DNA of 64,000 bases from Aureobasidium sp. EXF-3400 (lineage: Eukaryota; Ascomycota; Dothideomycetes; Dothideales; Saccotheciaceae), in the NCBI GenBank assembly GCA_024195585.1, contig SWBL01000127.1, positions 1 to 64,000 of the forward strand, read 5' to 3'. The notes under the pieces were generated by a model. It was given only the letters and a program-made list of their open reading frames with translations, had not been told where the DNA came from and did no database searches. Numbering within the stretch: the stretch's first letter is position 1; each line of letters starts with the position of its first letter. This document shows, in pieces, positions 46,259 through 57,104 of this stretch. A program made the translations under genes and the position numbers.

Positions 46259-49200
46259 ATGATGCTTGGCTTCTCGAAGGGCATCATCTTTTTCTGTATT
46301 CTGAGTGGAATAGCAAATAATTTGTGTCTGCTGTGTCAATCAACAAAGCAACAAGGTTACTATCCATGTTTTCTTATTCCAACCCTCTCCTTGCAGTGTT
46401 ACACTACGTTTGAATAAGCTGTAGAAATGCACGATACTATCCAGATAGAAGTAAGTGTCTAGTGAGATCTAGTGGATCGACGTCTCCCAATGGTCATGTC
46501 TCTAATTCTTGTTGTCATTCTGCCATTTTTATGGTTAGCAAGAAATAGGTAAGCTACGGGTGGGAGAGAGCTAGAGAGGACCATCGACCAGGTCCTAGAA
46601 AAGGGGATAGAGTATACATCAATTGCCTTGCCCAATGTGGTATCTCATCCAGAAACAGCGTAAAGTCAAGCACACGATTTTCGCTCGCGGTCAAATATAG
46701 GCAGGGTGGGACCCTCAACAAGCATTTTTTGAGATTGGACAACATGTATTTCTCGACAACTGTGGACTTTCAAGCCTGTTGGAATTGTGGGATGATCGGT
46801 AGTAGGTGTGACACTTGTACTGTGAGATGATTTACGTTCATTTGCTGCGTTGTTGTTGGGCTTCAGAGGCGCCCCTACTTGTGTCCGCGATAGCGACGGA
46901 GGAAGCCCTGACACTACAACAACTTCATGTCAATCATCTGGCGAACCATGACGCTTGATTACGCATCTTGTACCCATTTTCCAAGGCGTGTCTGTACCAC
47001 AACAAGTGTGTAACTGATCTTGAGCAGCACTAACGTTCACCAACCCGTCGGACATGGCAATGAACCTTGTTTGGCCATGCGAACTCCTGTGCCACACGCT
47101 ACATACCCTGTCCTACAGCTGGGTCGCACACATACTAAGTCTCCCCTGAACCTGACGAAAAGACGAACTGCAGCAAAGCGTCTAGTTGTCTTTCGCGTCC
47201 TCTCCCTACCATGGATATTTGATGCGTGGAACGAGCAATTGCGGTGACACGAATTCTGCTTGCCGATAAGGCTGATCTCCGACTTGAGGTCACTACACCT
47301 ATACAAGTGGCATGGAAACCGGCAACGCATGCAGAGATGTGTTTGAATACACTTCTTGGGAGGCCTAGAGTCAGGGGAGAAGGCTAGCTCTAGGTGGCAC
47401 GGCGAACCATCCTAGAAGTCGTGTCTAGGGTATAAGAGGGACACGCTTCAGACAAAAACACAGAGGATACTGCCAACAACATCAGGCACGGTTTTGAAGA
47501 GCGCAGTTCTGCCTCATTCGAAACTCCGGAATTTGGCAGCGGACAAGGCATCCGATAACCAGGGTGAAGACGAGGACGCAGAGTACGAGGTTGAGGAACC
47601 ACAGAGCTGTTGTTGAACAGACGTCTCGAGATGACCACCGGCTACAGTCCCGGCATGACAGCGTGCGTCTGTATCATGTTTCCAGCTGTCGTTTTTGTCC
47701 TAGTTCAGGAGTAAAGAACCATAGGATAATGTTCCTTGAGACCTGTGTCTCGGATCATGTTGTTGTCTGATCATCGGATTCGATAGCCCTTGGAAGACTT
47801 GTCGAATGTTCTAAAAGGCCATAGCTGAGACCGTCCCTCAGTTTTGAAAAGGAGTCATGCGACAGTCTCTGTTTGGATTCTTTAGTTGTTGACCGTGCTC
47901 GTGTGATTCGATGTACGATCGAGTAACCGATCTAGGTTGTTGTCTTTTTGCGGGGCACCTGCATGACCGGATCTCAACTTTGCAGAACGACTGCAGCTAT
48001 TCAGAGCTAGCATCCGGCACAGGGCTTCTTGTGGTAGAGCGACATGTCGTGTCTCCGGATGTTGTGTTCTTGGCACGGGAGTAAAGTATCAAAGTGTCGG
48101 TGAGGTGCGACGTTCCCGCTCAATGAGTGTCGACGACAAGTTTGTTTGTTGACCTTTGTTATGTAGCAACAATGTAAGTTGTGCAATTGAGAGTCAGCTT
48201 GATCTTCAGGAGGATTGACACGTGAGTTGCAAGCGACAATAGACTCGGGCACCGACAAGCCGAACCGAAACATGCAAGTCGGTGGCCGTGGTACGTACCC
48301 CAAACTTTCAAGTTCCTGGTGACCAGTTGACTCGAAAAGAAATGAGGTTCCTGTCGTCGGGCACACACCCTAAGAAAGCGTACCAATCTTGAGAAATGTC
48401 AAGATGGTTTGGCTTGATGCTGTCACACGAGCTCGCGCCTTCGTACGCACAGCAGAAGTCGACATGAAAGATACGTTCGGCTGGTTGTCTGGGATTCTTG
48501 ACGCCTGAAGAGCTCCGCTCGGACCTCGGAACAGGCCTTCCATCCTCCTAGACCACCGGACGGCATTGCGGAAATTGGATGATGCGCTTTTCTAGAAGGG
48601 TTGATGGATTTCCTATTCTCCGGGTTCCTTGTTGGTTATTTCTCCGGATTATTGAGAGAAGAGAAGAAAAAGGAGCATTGATACTTTGGTCGCAAATCAC
48701 TTGATCGCGCAACGGGCTTGATCATGTGTTGAAGCCCGCTTCGCTTAGATCTTCTGTTTGTTTTGAGTTTCGTTGTCCAGGTCGACTTCTTTCGATCATC
48801 ATGAGTCAGACCTGTCCATGAATCTGTTTACAAGATCTTGTTTCAGTGTCTGCTCGCGACTGGTGATGAATCTAGAATTGTGCAAGGCTGACAGGTGACT
48901 TGTCTGCAGGTGTGCGCGTTCCATGTGAACATCCGAAGATACCGTTAGCAACGGTCAGTCAGTAGATTCGTGTCTCGAAATAGCACGGTTGGCAACAGTA
49001 ATCAGTTCTGACCACGATGCTTCCGGCTCCTCGAAGCAACGGACTCGTGAAAAGCATTCTAGACCTATCGTCCATTATCTACAGCGATGCGAGTCTTTTC
49101 CGAAGCACCAATATTGAGAGACCGTCTGTTTCGTGATGAGCGTTGAAAAAGTAAGGGGCAAGGGGAAGCTTCGGACTCTGAACAGACGTGGTACTGTACA

Positions 49201-50222
49201 CGTTGTCAAGTATTTTGTCGCAAAGTCGCTGCCTCGTGAGACTTGCCTCACACACGGAACTCGGACACATTTAACTGTCGTCTCTCCGCTGTCGCAAAGG
49301 TAAACTGCCTTGCACGCCGAGTGGCGATTACAAGCACAAACACACTCGGGCTGCGAGATGCCGTTGCCGATATTCCTAATACTCCCAATACGTGTACAGT
49401 ACGCATGATGTAGAGGACTGAAGTCATATCCTTCACGGAAGCGACGGCCAGTTGTGGACTCGTGGGTGGGAATAATGGCGCCTGTCTGATGCAATGGAGC
49501 AGAGGAACTTTGTCCCCCCGCCTTACGAATGATTTGTTTTGTGCGAGGCGCATGCAAAAGTAGACGACTTTTTGAGCTGAGAACCGAACTGTAAAAGATA
49601 GGTGCGTGTCTGTTTCATGATCGACAAAAGAATGTACTCAAGTAGCAAATCTGATAAACCACCGTCCATCGCACGCAACGAGAAGGATCTGCCAGCGAAT
49701 CTGCGAGTCTGTTGCGTATCCAACGTGGCTGATACCTTTGGCAACGTCTGTCATGGAAGTCCTCGGTTCTGCACAGTCTCTGCATGACGCATATTTCGAA
49801 ACACAGGCTTGCATTGGAAGGAAATGAGACGACATGGCTGGGTTGCCTGGGTACGTAAACCTCCCAAGGGAGTGCCTGTTGATCAACCACGACATCATCT
49901 CGAAGATCTGCTCTTGCGCACCTCTCCGCGTAGCGACCTGTGTGTGTGGGTCCCGAGATTTGGTGCTAAGGGTAACGTGAGCCGAACTTTAGGTTTTCCA
50001 ATGGTCCACCATGACCGTTGTGCCTGCAGGGATGGCTGGACCCTGTAGCGTGCCTCGTGGTACAGGTGGAATGGTACAAATCGTCTTGGTGATCCCTCCT
50101 TCTCTTCTTCTGTTCCTCCTTTGCATACTCCATACCGCCCTACCATTCTCACACCACAAAGAACTTTCTCTTGGCCCTCAAACTACTCAACAACCAATAT
50201 CGACACTCATCTCATAACAAAC
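46259..50222. other. Gene-poor region
   Basis: Nearly 4 kb with no supported gene, tRNA or obvious tandem repeat. Base composition is ordinary, not RIP-like. Palindromic copy 10 lies at the left end. Open frames here are short, on both strands, and lack motif or codon signal. Confidence 0.55.
46418..46539. repeat. Palindromic MITE-like element, copy 10
   Basis: 122 bp; left AGCTGTAGAAATGCACGATA, core AAGTGTCTAGTGAGATC...GTCTCCCAATGG, right TGCCATTTTTATGGTTAGC. Confidence 0.65.
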
Positions 50223-50471
50223 ATGGTCACCTCGAAGTTCACCGAGATGCTTGACGACTGCGCGCCACCATCTCTCCCCTCAGCCAATGTCACCCTTGAA
50301 GACTGCCTGGAACACCGTCAGAGATCTCCTTCGTCAAGTAGCAGTTCCAAAGGCTCAATTGAGGGTGTCAAGTTTGCCGCTTCGACCCACAGCCCTCCTG
50401 CTACACCTACCTCGCCCATCTCAGGACTGATGCGAGCCTTCTCCACTAGAAGAAGAAACAACGCCCCTTGA
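50223..50471 (+). CDS. Small hydrophilic protein, unrecognised
   Basis: 82 aa from a single exon, starting MVTSKFTEMLDDCAPPSLPS. The protein is Ser-rich in the middle (SPSSSSSSKGS) and ends with a basic FSTRRRNNAP. The 120 bp upstream are strongly CT-rich and then A/C-rich up to CATAACAAACATG, the leader type of well-expressed fungal genes, which is the main reason to believe it. No domain recognised. Unknown function. Confidence 0.6.
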   Translation: MVTSKFTEMLDDCAPPSLPSANVTLEDCLEHRQRSPSSSSSSKGSIEGVKFAASTHSPPATPTSPISGLMRAFSTRRRNNAP

Positions 50472-52983
50472 AAGCCGTTTAGGATTCAAGACATAACAAC
50501 CCACTTCTTCGTCGCTCAATCACACATTTTTCGAACAATTCAAGAACCATGGACCGACACTCCAACCACCACACAACAGAAAGCCTACAGCCTTTGCCGA
50601 CGACAGATCAGCTCGACACCGCTATAATCTGATCAGCTAGATCAGCAGAGCAACCATTGAAACTCTCTTTCGAACTTCGCCCGGTAAAACTGCATCAGGT
50701 GGGCCCCCCGGACTATGAGTCAGGGTCTAGCAACCAGACGGTTTCTCCCATACCGGTGCGTGCGCCGTCCGCCACCCCGACCGAACCGAGTCAATGCCGC
50801 GATATGTGTCCATACAGCGCCAACGACCTAAGGTCACCTCGTCTGCGGTCGACCGGAAACAGAAAGTCTTATGTGAAATTTGTCCGAAAGACCTTTTTGT
50901 AGTGGATCCCCTCGACTCTTCTCTTGAGCCTTTTTCAACGGTCATTTCCGCCGAGAAGCTCTTGTCCGTCCGTTCCCTCTTCAACCCACGAAGCGTTTCG
51001 CTCGTGTGTACGAGTTGGAATCACAGACTTTTCGTCTTTCACTCTACTGTTTGCTCATTGCACTCAGGCAGAACTGTCAACTGCCGAATCATTCAGCGGT
51101 TTTATGTATAATTAATATTTAATCTATTATTTTATCCTCCTTTTGTTTTCCTTCTTCGTGAATGACGCACTGTTCAACGGGATATCTAGTGATCTACAGC
51201 AGTCTCGCATTGCATCCACCTATTTATCTAATCTTGCCGTGTGTGACGACGTCAAGCTTGTCCTTTTCTTGCGATGCTGGTGTAGCTTTGTCCCATCCAA
51301 ACATGAGCTGCGCATCGAGCGAAGAGATCCCAAGCGGAGAAAGGAATTGCACGAATAGAAATCCCAATCCGTTTGAACAGAGCAATATTGGAAACACGAG
51401 CGCATTGTTGCACTACTTGCTCCACTTCGCAGCTGGAGAAAAATTTCTATCGCAAAAAAAAAAGCCAAGCGGTCTGTCCTGTGGAGCTGTCACTCCCAAT
51501 TGCAACGAAGTGGCTTCTGTAGGACGTTCTCCAGGTCGTTGAAATTTTATGCAAAAAGGCCGAGCGCAATCATCCACGATAGCAACGTATCGAGCCTGCA
51601 GATGAGCAAAAGGAGAGGTCGTACCCGGGATCGAACTGGGATTACCGGAATCAGAATCCGATGTGCTAACCATTACACTATACAACCAATTGTTGAAGCG
51701 TGTTCCAATGGTAATGATTATATTCCTTACAATATTTGCGTAATGAGCAAGTCGAAAATCTAGCAACACATCCTCGGTGTCCTGGTAGAGAACAGCAATC
51801 ACGCATCAAAGGTCTTTGACTGGTTATCCTCAGGCTGGTGAACATCATGCGAAGATCTGATATAAACAATCAACTGGGCGCACGACTCGAAAACAAAAGA
51901 GACCCTGGATCAGCGCCGCTCACGATTGCAAATCATCTCTCTAACGCAAGGATCAACACACGTAAACGTGTTCAGGTAACGTCAGCTTGCAAATCCTCCA
52001 CCTCAAAGACGTCTGCTTCTCTTCAGCCTTCCTTCAGCCTCCACAGCTTATGCAAGAAAAAATAAATCTTTCGGTATGGGCAATAGTGCCCGAAAAGAGA
52101 AACGGTTGACGCGTGCTGGGATGAGGCTGTTCACTACGTCAGACCCTCCCGGTCGGATAATGCTCCGGCCGAAAACATGCGTCACCACCAGCCTTGCCCT
52201 TCTTTTTCAACTCCACTTCATCTTTACTTGTACCACCTTCGGCCAGTTCGAGGCCTTCCGGACACGGAAGGAACGGGTGGTAGATTCACTTGTCACGCCT
52301 CTCCCGACTACCCGTCTCTTATCTCTGTTATATGATGCAGACCCTTGTGGGGGAACAGAGGCAAAAGAGAAACCTACGGCTCCAGTCTGTGACGCGTATT
52401 CTGTCAGTGACTTCAACTTCGAGTTCATTTCTTGAGCTCCTCGGCCGACATTGTGACATTGCAGACTTGGTGCCGAATTCCAGAACAATGCGACAATGAC
52501 ACAGTGAGCTGAGTGAGGAATGCACATCCATGCGTGGGTGGATTATTCACATTCCAGAGCGCACGCAATCGTCCAAAGGAGCTTTGCAATGCGTGCCTTG
52601 CGTATGACGCTGATCTTTCTTTCTTGGCCCTGCACTGTATCATGCTCTGGTGACACTGACTGGAAAACTCGTAGCATCGAATCTCTCAAAATGAGCTGAC
52701 TAGGCACTTCCTAGCCCGATGACTTGACAACAACAATGTCACTATATATAACCGATAATGAATGACAACTTCTGAGAACAAAGAGTTGTACTGACCTGCC
52801 GGAAATGGTAAGCAATCATCAGGTCAGCCAGATACATCCGCAACCAGCGAATCTGTTATCCTCTGCTTTCGGAAGGCGCACAGGACATGATCTATGAAAG
52901 GATGAGTTGTTCAATACTGCTGGTTGGTATTGCTGCCAGTCTCCCGCTCTGTCTCCGCTATCATTTCAGATCACCAGTTAACC
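50472..52983. other. Gene-poor region around tRNA-Gln
   Basis: 2.5 kb with only the tRNA-Gln gene supported. Short AT-rich run near 51110-51140; nothing else stands out. Confidence 0.5.
51616..51687 (-). tRNA. tRNA-Gln (CUG anticodon)
   Basis: 72 nt on the minus strand without intron. Acceptor GGTTGTA pairs with TACGACC; A box TAGTGTAATGG and B box AGTTCGATCCC are good. Anticodon CTG is at 51652-51654 in loop TTCTGAT between TCGGA and TCCGG. Confidence 0.93.
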
Positions 52984-55320
52984 ATGTCTACACGACAAAC
53001 ACGCAGCAAAAGTCGAGGCCGAGCTGCCAACAAGCCTGCAAGACCTCTATCTCGTGTTCGGACCAACGCCTCTTTTTCAGACCCTGATTACGATCAGTCG
53101 ACACCTGAACCGAAGACTGCATCCACTCCCTCGCCATCATGGGGCAAATTTTCACGCAAGAAAGTCGAAACTCGGAAGTTCGAGGTTCCGCAAGGTACAC
53201 ATTCAGTATCGTTGACCAGACCAGATGACGGTCGCAACTACAAGGAAAATGCTTCTGCTATCTATGCGTTCGCGGATTCGTTCGTGGATTCATTACCGGG
53301 AAAGTTCCAGGACCCCGTCGCCAAGTCCAATGCCTCTCGCGCGAAGGCAATGGTTTACCCAAACTTCCCTGAGCCAGCTAAGCCTGACAGAAACCCTAAC
53401 TTCCCCAGAAGATATGCATCTCGTCCAAGACAAGTCAATACGTCAACTCATCTCGACAGGGACGAGGAAGAGCGCTTGCGAGCATCGCCAACTTGGAGAA
53501 AGAAAAGGCCTGATACTCCTTCTTCCGCTCGTGCCACTATGTTTGATTACCCGTCCAAGAACAGCTTCTGGCACTCGCTCGGAGGTTCTGTACCACGCTC
53601 TGGCTTCGTCTGGCTAGTATTGATATTTCTCGGCATTTTTTTGGGCTTCTCCACTCCGCCCAAGGCAAACCCGGTTCAGGTCGCATACAAAGAGGTATGT
53701 AGCCGTTTTGGCAACCCTGCTGATTGGAACTGCAATGGAAACTTCAACTTCACCGTCGACAATGTTGTCAGCCACTGTCACAACGCTGCTGACACAATCT
53801 ACGACAAGTTGCACATGGCTGGCGCAAAGACAAATGTCGAAGATCTGGTGCACTCGTGCCAAGAGTCGATTGATTCTCGCAAGGACAAGCTCGAGCACAT
53901 GTTTGGAGGTATGGAAAAGGCAACCGTGAACTTCAAGGAATCTCTGTGTGCTCTTCCAGGGGCGGAAGAGTGGGACGGCTGTGTCAAAAAGTCGTACTCC
54001 AAGTTCGTCAAGCCTTTGGTAATGCTTGGAAGCGTATTCCAGAGCCCGATTACCAGTACCAGGACCAGAGTTGAGAGACCTTCCAACCCTTCGAACCCGA
54101 GACTCGTGGAAAGGGTTATCATAGAGGAATTTGTCAAGTCTCCTGCCAATCCGATCGCCCGTGCCGAACACGTAGCTAACAGCGCCGTCGTATCGTTGGC
54201 AAGCCAAGCAAGAAGTCATGCATCCTCGGTGCTGTCTTCTGTTAGTTCTGCCTACTTGCCCATTGTTTCGAGTTCCAGCAGTAGCGGTCACACTCCAGAG
54301 TCAACGGAGACCGTACCGGCTTCCGCAAGCTCTAACTTGTCCGCCGGCCTCGAAATGGTATCCGAGATCAAGGATCTCGAGCTCAAGTACACCTTGGCAG
54401 TCGCCAAAGCAGATCTCAAGATGTTGCAGCAGAACGACACTTCCATTGTCGCACACACAACCTATACCAAACGCCACCTCAACTCGCTATTGACAACAGC
54501 GTGGGAGCTACAGAAGGAGATTGATCAATTCTCCATATGCATGATTCGAACCTCCGAGGTCGCCATCAGTGAGCTTTCCAAGACAATTACCTACGGGTCT
54601 TGGACTGAGTCGTGGTTCGGCCTTTCTCGGTCAGGCTGGATGGTCACGCCGGCCGACAAAGCGTTCAAGGTACTCAGTAACCCGCCTCTTGAATGCCAAA
54701 CGTTCTTGGTCCGCATACACCAGAGAGTGCAGGGCGCACTCGAAACACGCCAAGGATTGCTCAGAGAAATTGACAGAGTCATTGACCTCTCCTACCACCG
54801 CGACTTTACGAGGAAGAGGCCACTCTACATCCCCATACCTCTTCCTTGGGTGAGACCTCTCGGGCCTTTGCCCAATCTTCCCGTCATCAGACTGCCTTCC
54901 ATCCGTTGGAACCCCTGGTACTGGTTCCGCGATGAGGCATACTGGTATAGAATCCGCACACAAGAGCAACGCGAACAAGGTCTCAGACTCCACCGATTGC
55001 GCTCGACACTGCACCAACTCCGCGAGGCTACCGAGGGCTTTGGTGACGTCAAAGATCTTCTTGAACGTGCCATTCTTGACTTGTTGGCCGCACACAAGAA
55101 GCTTGAGTCTCACCGTGGACAAGTCCTCAACGTACCCAAATTTGGTACGCCATTCTTCTTTGATAGGATTCAGACTGTGAGGGAGGATCTAGCTCTGGCT
55201 ATCAAACTCAGGGATGAGAGAAAGCGTGTCAAGAACCGTATCAATGCGGTTGCGTGGGAGAAGTATAATAATGGATATGACCAGCATGCTGTGTTTGTTG
55301 TCAAGGACATGAGGCTGTAG
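52984..55320 (+). CDS. Single-pass membrane protein, unknown function
   Basis: 778 aa from a single exon starting MSTRQTRSKSRGRAANKPAR. About 200 basic, disordered residues precede one membrane helix at about 207-223 (FVWLVLIFLGIFLGF). The C-terminal part has paired cysteines (VCSRFGNPADWNC, SHCH, SCQESID, LCALPG, DGC) in the 90 residues after the helix, then a long helical region and a Pro/Trp-rich patch (IPIPLPWVRPLGPLPNLP). Cysteine pairs after the helix suggest a lumenal or outside location with disulphides, and the basic tail could be nuclear or cytosolic. No family recognised. An upstream ATG (52924) in frame would add 20 hydrophobic residues. Confidence 0.72.
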   Translation: MSTRQTRSKSRGRAANKPARPLSRVRTNASFSDPDYDQSTPEPKTASTPSPSWGKFSRKKVETRKFEVPQGTHSVSLTRPDDGRNYKENASAIYAFADSFVDSLPGKFQDPVAKSNASRAKAMVYPNFPEPAKPDRNPNFPRRYASRPRQVNTSTHLDRDEEERLRASPTWRKKRPDTPSSARATMFDYPSKNSFWHSLGGSVPRSGFVWLVLIFLGIFLGFSTPPKANPVQVAYKEVCSRFGNPADWNCNGNFNFTVDNVVSHCHNAADTIYDKLHMAGAKTNVEDLVHSCQESIDSRKDKLEHMFGGMEKATVNFKESLCALPGAEEWDGCVKKSYSKFVKPLVMLGSVFQSPITSTRTRVERPSNPSNPRLVERVIIEEFVKSPANPIARAEHVANSAVVSLASQARSHASSVLSSVSSAYLPIVSSSSSSGHTPESTETVPASASSNLSAGLEMVSEIKDLELKYTLAVAKADLKMLQQNDTSIVAHTTYTKRHLNSLLTTAWELQKEIDQFSICMIRTSEVAISELSKTITYGSWTESWFGLSRSGWMVTPADKAFKVLSNPPLECQTFLVRIHQRVQGALETRQGLLREIDRVIDLSYHRDFTRKRPLYIPIPLPWVRPLGPLPNLPVIRLPSIRWNPWYWFRDEAYWYRIRTQEQREQGLRLHRLRSTLHQLREATEGFGDVKDLLERAILDLLAAHKKLESHRGQVLNVPKFGTPFFFDRIQTVREDLALAIKLRDERKRVKNRINAVAWEKYNNGYDQHAVFVVKDMRL

Positions 55321-55755
55321 TGTAAAACTGATGATTGTTTCGTCCGGGATGATAGTTCTTGTTTTTTTTTTTTGGCTGTTTGTTTTGATTCTCCTTCCGC
55401 GATGATGGTCAGTAATGCGAGTTGTTCCATTATTTTAATGCACATTTATGATGCTTCTGGTATCACCCTGCTTGTATCTGTTGACCCTTATGTGCTCGCT
55501 ACCGTCTCCTAACATGTCATTTCTAAGTGGTAATGACACTCTGACGATACGAATCTATTGTTTCTGGAGACTTGTACCTTGTCAATGCCAGTATCAACGT
55601 TACAACCTAGGCTCGATGTTTGTTCCTGAACTGTGGCTTCATCTCCACTCTTTGCTGATTGTGCTTCCGAGCAGAGCCACTGGAAATATCATCGAAGTCA
55701 ATAGTATGATTCGAGCACACATGAACCTGACATGATATGGTCTTTCCTGATCAAG

Positions 55756-55880
55756 GATCTTGCCGCCAAGTTGCGCGGGCAAAGCAATTTGGTTGATCTT
55801 CGGATCAAAGGCGCGTCCCTGAACGCGTCTGCTTGCCTTTACAAGCAGATGGATACGACTTGAGCACCCAGCAAACACGA
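55756..55880. repeat. Dispersed repeat, copy B
   Basis: Matches 17019-17140 over about 120 bp, sharing ATCTTGCCGCC, GGTTGATCTTCGGA and GAACGCGT. Weak likeness continues to about 55935, where TGTGCCTCTG resembles the MYND relic's TGCGCATCTG. Confidence 0.65.
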
Positions 55881-56019
55881 TCTCATCGGTGTTTGTGCCT
55901 CTGCAAATACTGGTGTCAGCAGACAAGATACGAGACAACAACAAGTCTTGATGGTATTGTGCTATGGGTGCATCTACTGCATCAGCTGATGGTCTTCATC
56001 AAGATTCGACAACAACGCG

Positions 56020-56300
56020 TTATGTACCCGACAAACTCATTGCTTTGCATACACGATGCCAGCCATATTGTCGATGATCCACCACAACCCAACTTGTCAA
56101 CGATCTTGTAGCGGCTTTCATGCACCAGATCACCGATCCGAATGACTGGGAAGCCGCCAGGCTTGTAGCCATCCAGAGGTTCGATGCTGTCTTTGTATTG
56201 GTTGTAAGCACAATGGTAGGGATCTTCTTCCGACGACGTCTTGTTTGAGTTTGAGGTGGGTCGTCTTGTTGTACCTGCACGTTTGAAGGTGCTAGAGAAA
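56020..56300 (-). pseudogene. Truncated SRPK-like protein kinase relic
   Basis: A frame on the minus strand reads EPLDGYKPGGFPVIRIGD, then RYKIVDKLGCGGSSTIWLAS and QSNEFV. This is the start of the fungal SRPK-type kinase domain: the Y-x-PGG-x-P segment and the Gly-rich ATP loop. Sequence then leaves the family just before the expected catalytic lysine strand (VALK). No remaining kinase motifs (HRD, DFG) follow on either strand. The fragment cannot encode an active kinase. Neighbouring repeat copy B hints at rearranged DNA. Confidence 0.6.
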
Positions 56301-57104
56301 TGGACAAGCGCCTGAGGTCGCAGATGTTGCAGCACCGATAGGAGAAAGCGATATCTTAGAGCGGTGCTTGTAGTGAAGTTATGGATCGAAAGAAGAATTG
56401 CAAAGTGACCAAGAAGAGTCGCGCAATCGACAAAGAAGAGTTGCAAGAGTGAAAAGAAGAGTTGCAAAAGCGAGTGACAAATCAGCGGCAATTTCAGCGC
56501 TATACCAGGCGCATGTGCGTGCGTGTGTGAAAGACGCCAAGCATCCGCGCGTCCGTCATTGGACGATATAGAAGCCCCGTAGCAAGCCGGTCTCATTCAC
56601 TGTCGATGAGGGAGTGCTCCAAATGTCCAGATGTTGTTGTTATCAGGATGCTGATTCATGTCAACAAAGCTGATACGCCGCCGATCGCTCTTTCCAGCAA
56701 TTCTCCGAGTATAACGACGTGGCTGTCGATCTTAACATGTCTTGCTAAGCACTAATTGTGCCACCCACGGATATGTCACCACACCCCAAATGTAATTTCA
56801 TGTGCGAGATCACCCATCCAAAGGTCAGACCAAACCAGACAACCGAAAGAGAAGGCAGGAAAACCTCGCCAGCAAACTTGACGATGAGTACAACGCAGGC
56901 TGAGAGAGGGACAAAAAAAGCTTTGTAGGACCATGTCATCTCATATGGTCATAACATCTTTGCTAATGGCTTTGTTTCTGGTTCAGAATCGGAAGATCAG
57001 TCTTCATAGTCATGAGAAAAGTCACCAACGTGGGAAGTTAGGGAGCGAGAGATGGTGCATAGCAATGCCCCTGACCACAAACATAGAAGCTCTAGATAGA
57101 GATT

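Larger units (their letters stand above)
55321..57104. other. Intergenic region with relics
   Basis: Holds dispersed repeat copy B (55756-55880) and the kinase relic on the minus strand. No intact gene. Confidence 0.5.

Noticed and set aside
46554..49900. Many 60-160 aa open frames
   Set aside because: Cys/Arg-rich, on both strands, no domain, no intron signals that join them; typical of non-coding DNA of moderate GC.
55639..55944. 101-aa frame over dispersed repeat copy B as a gene
   Set aside because: The frame is not kept in copy A, so it is probably not coding.
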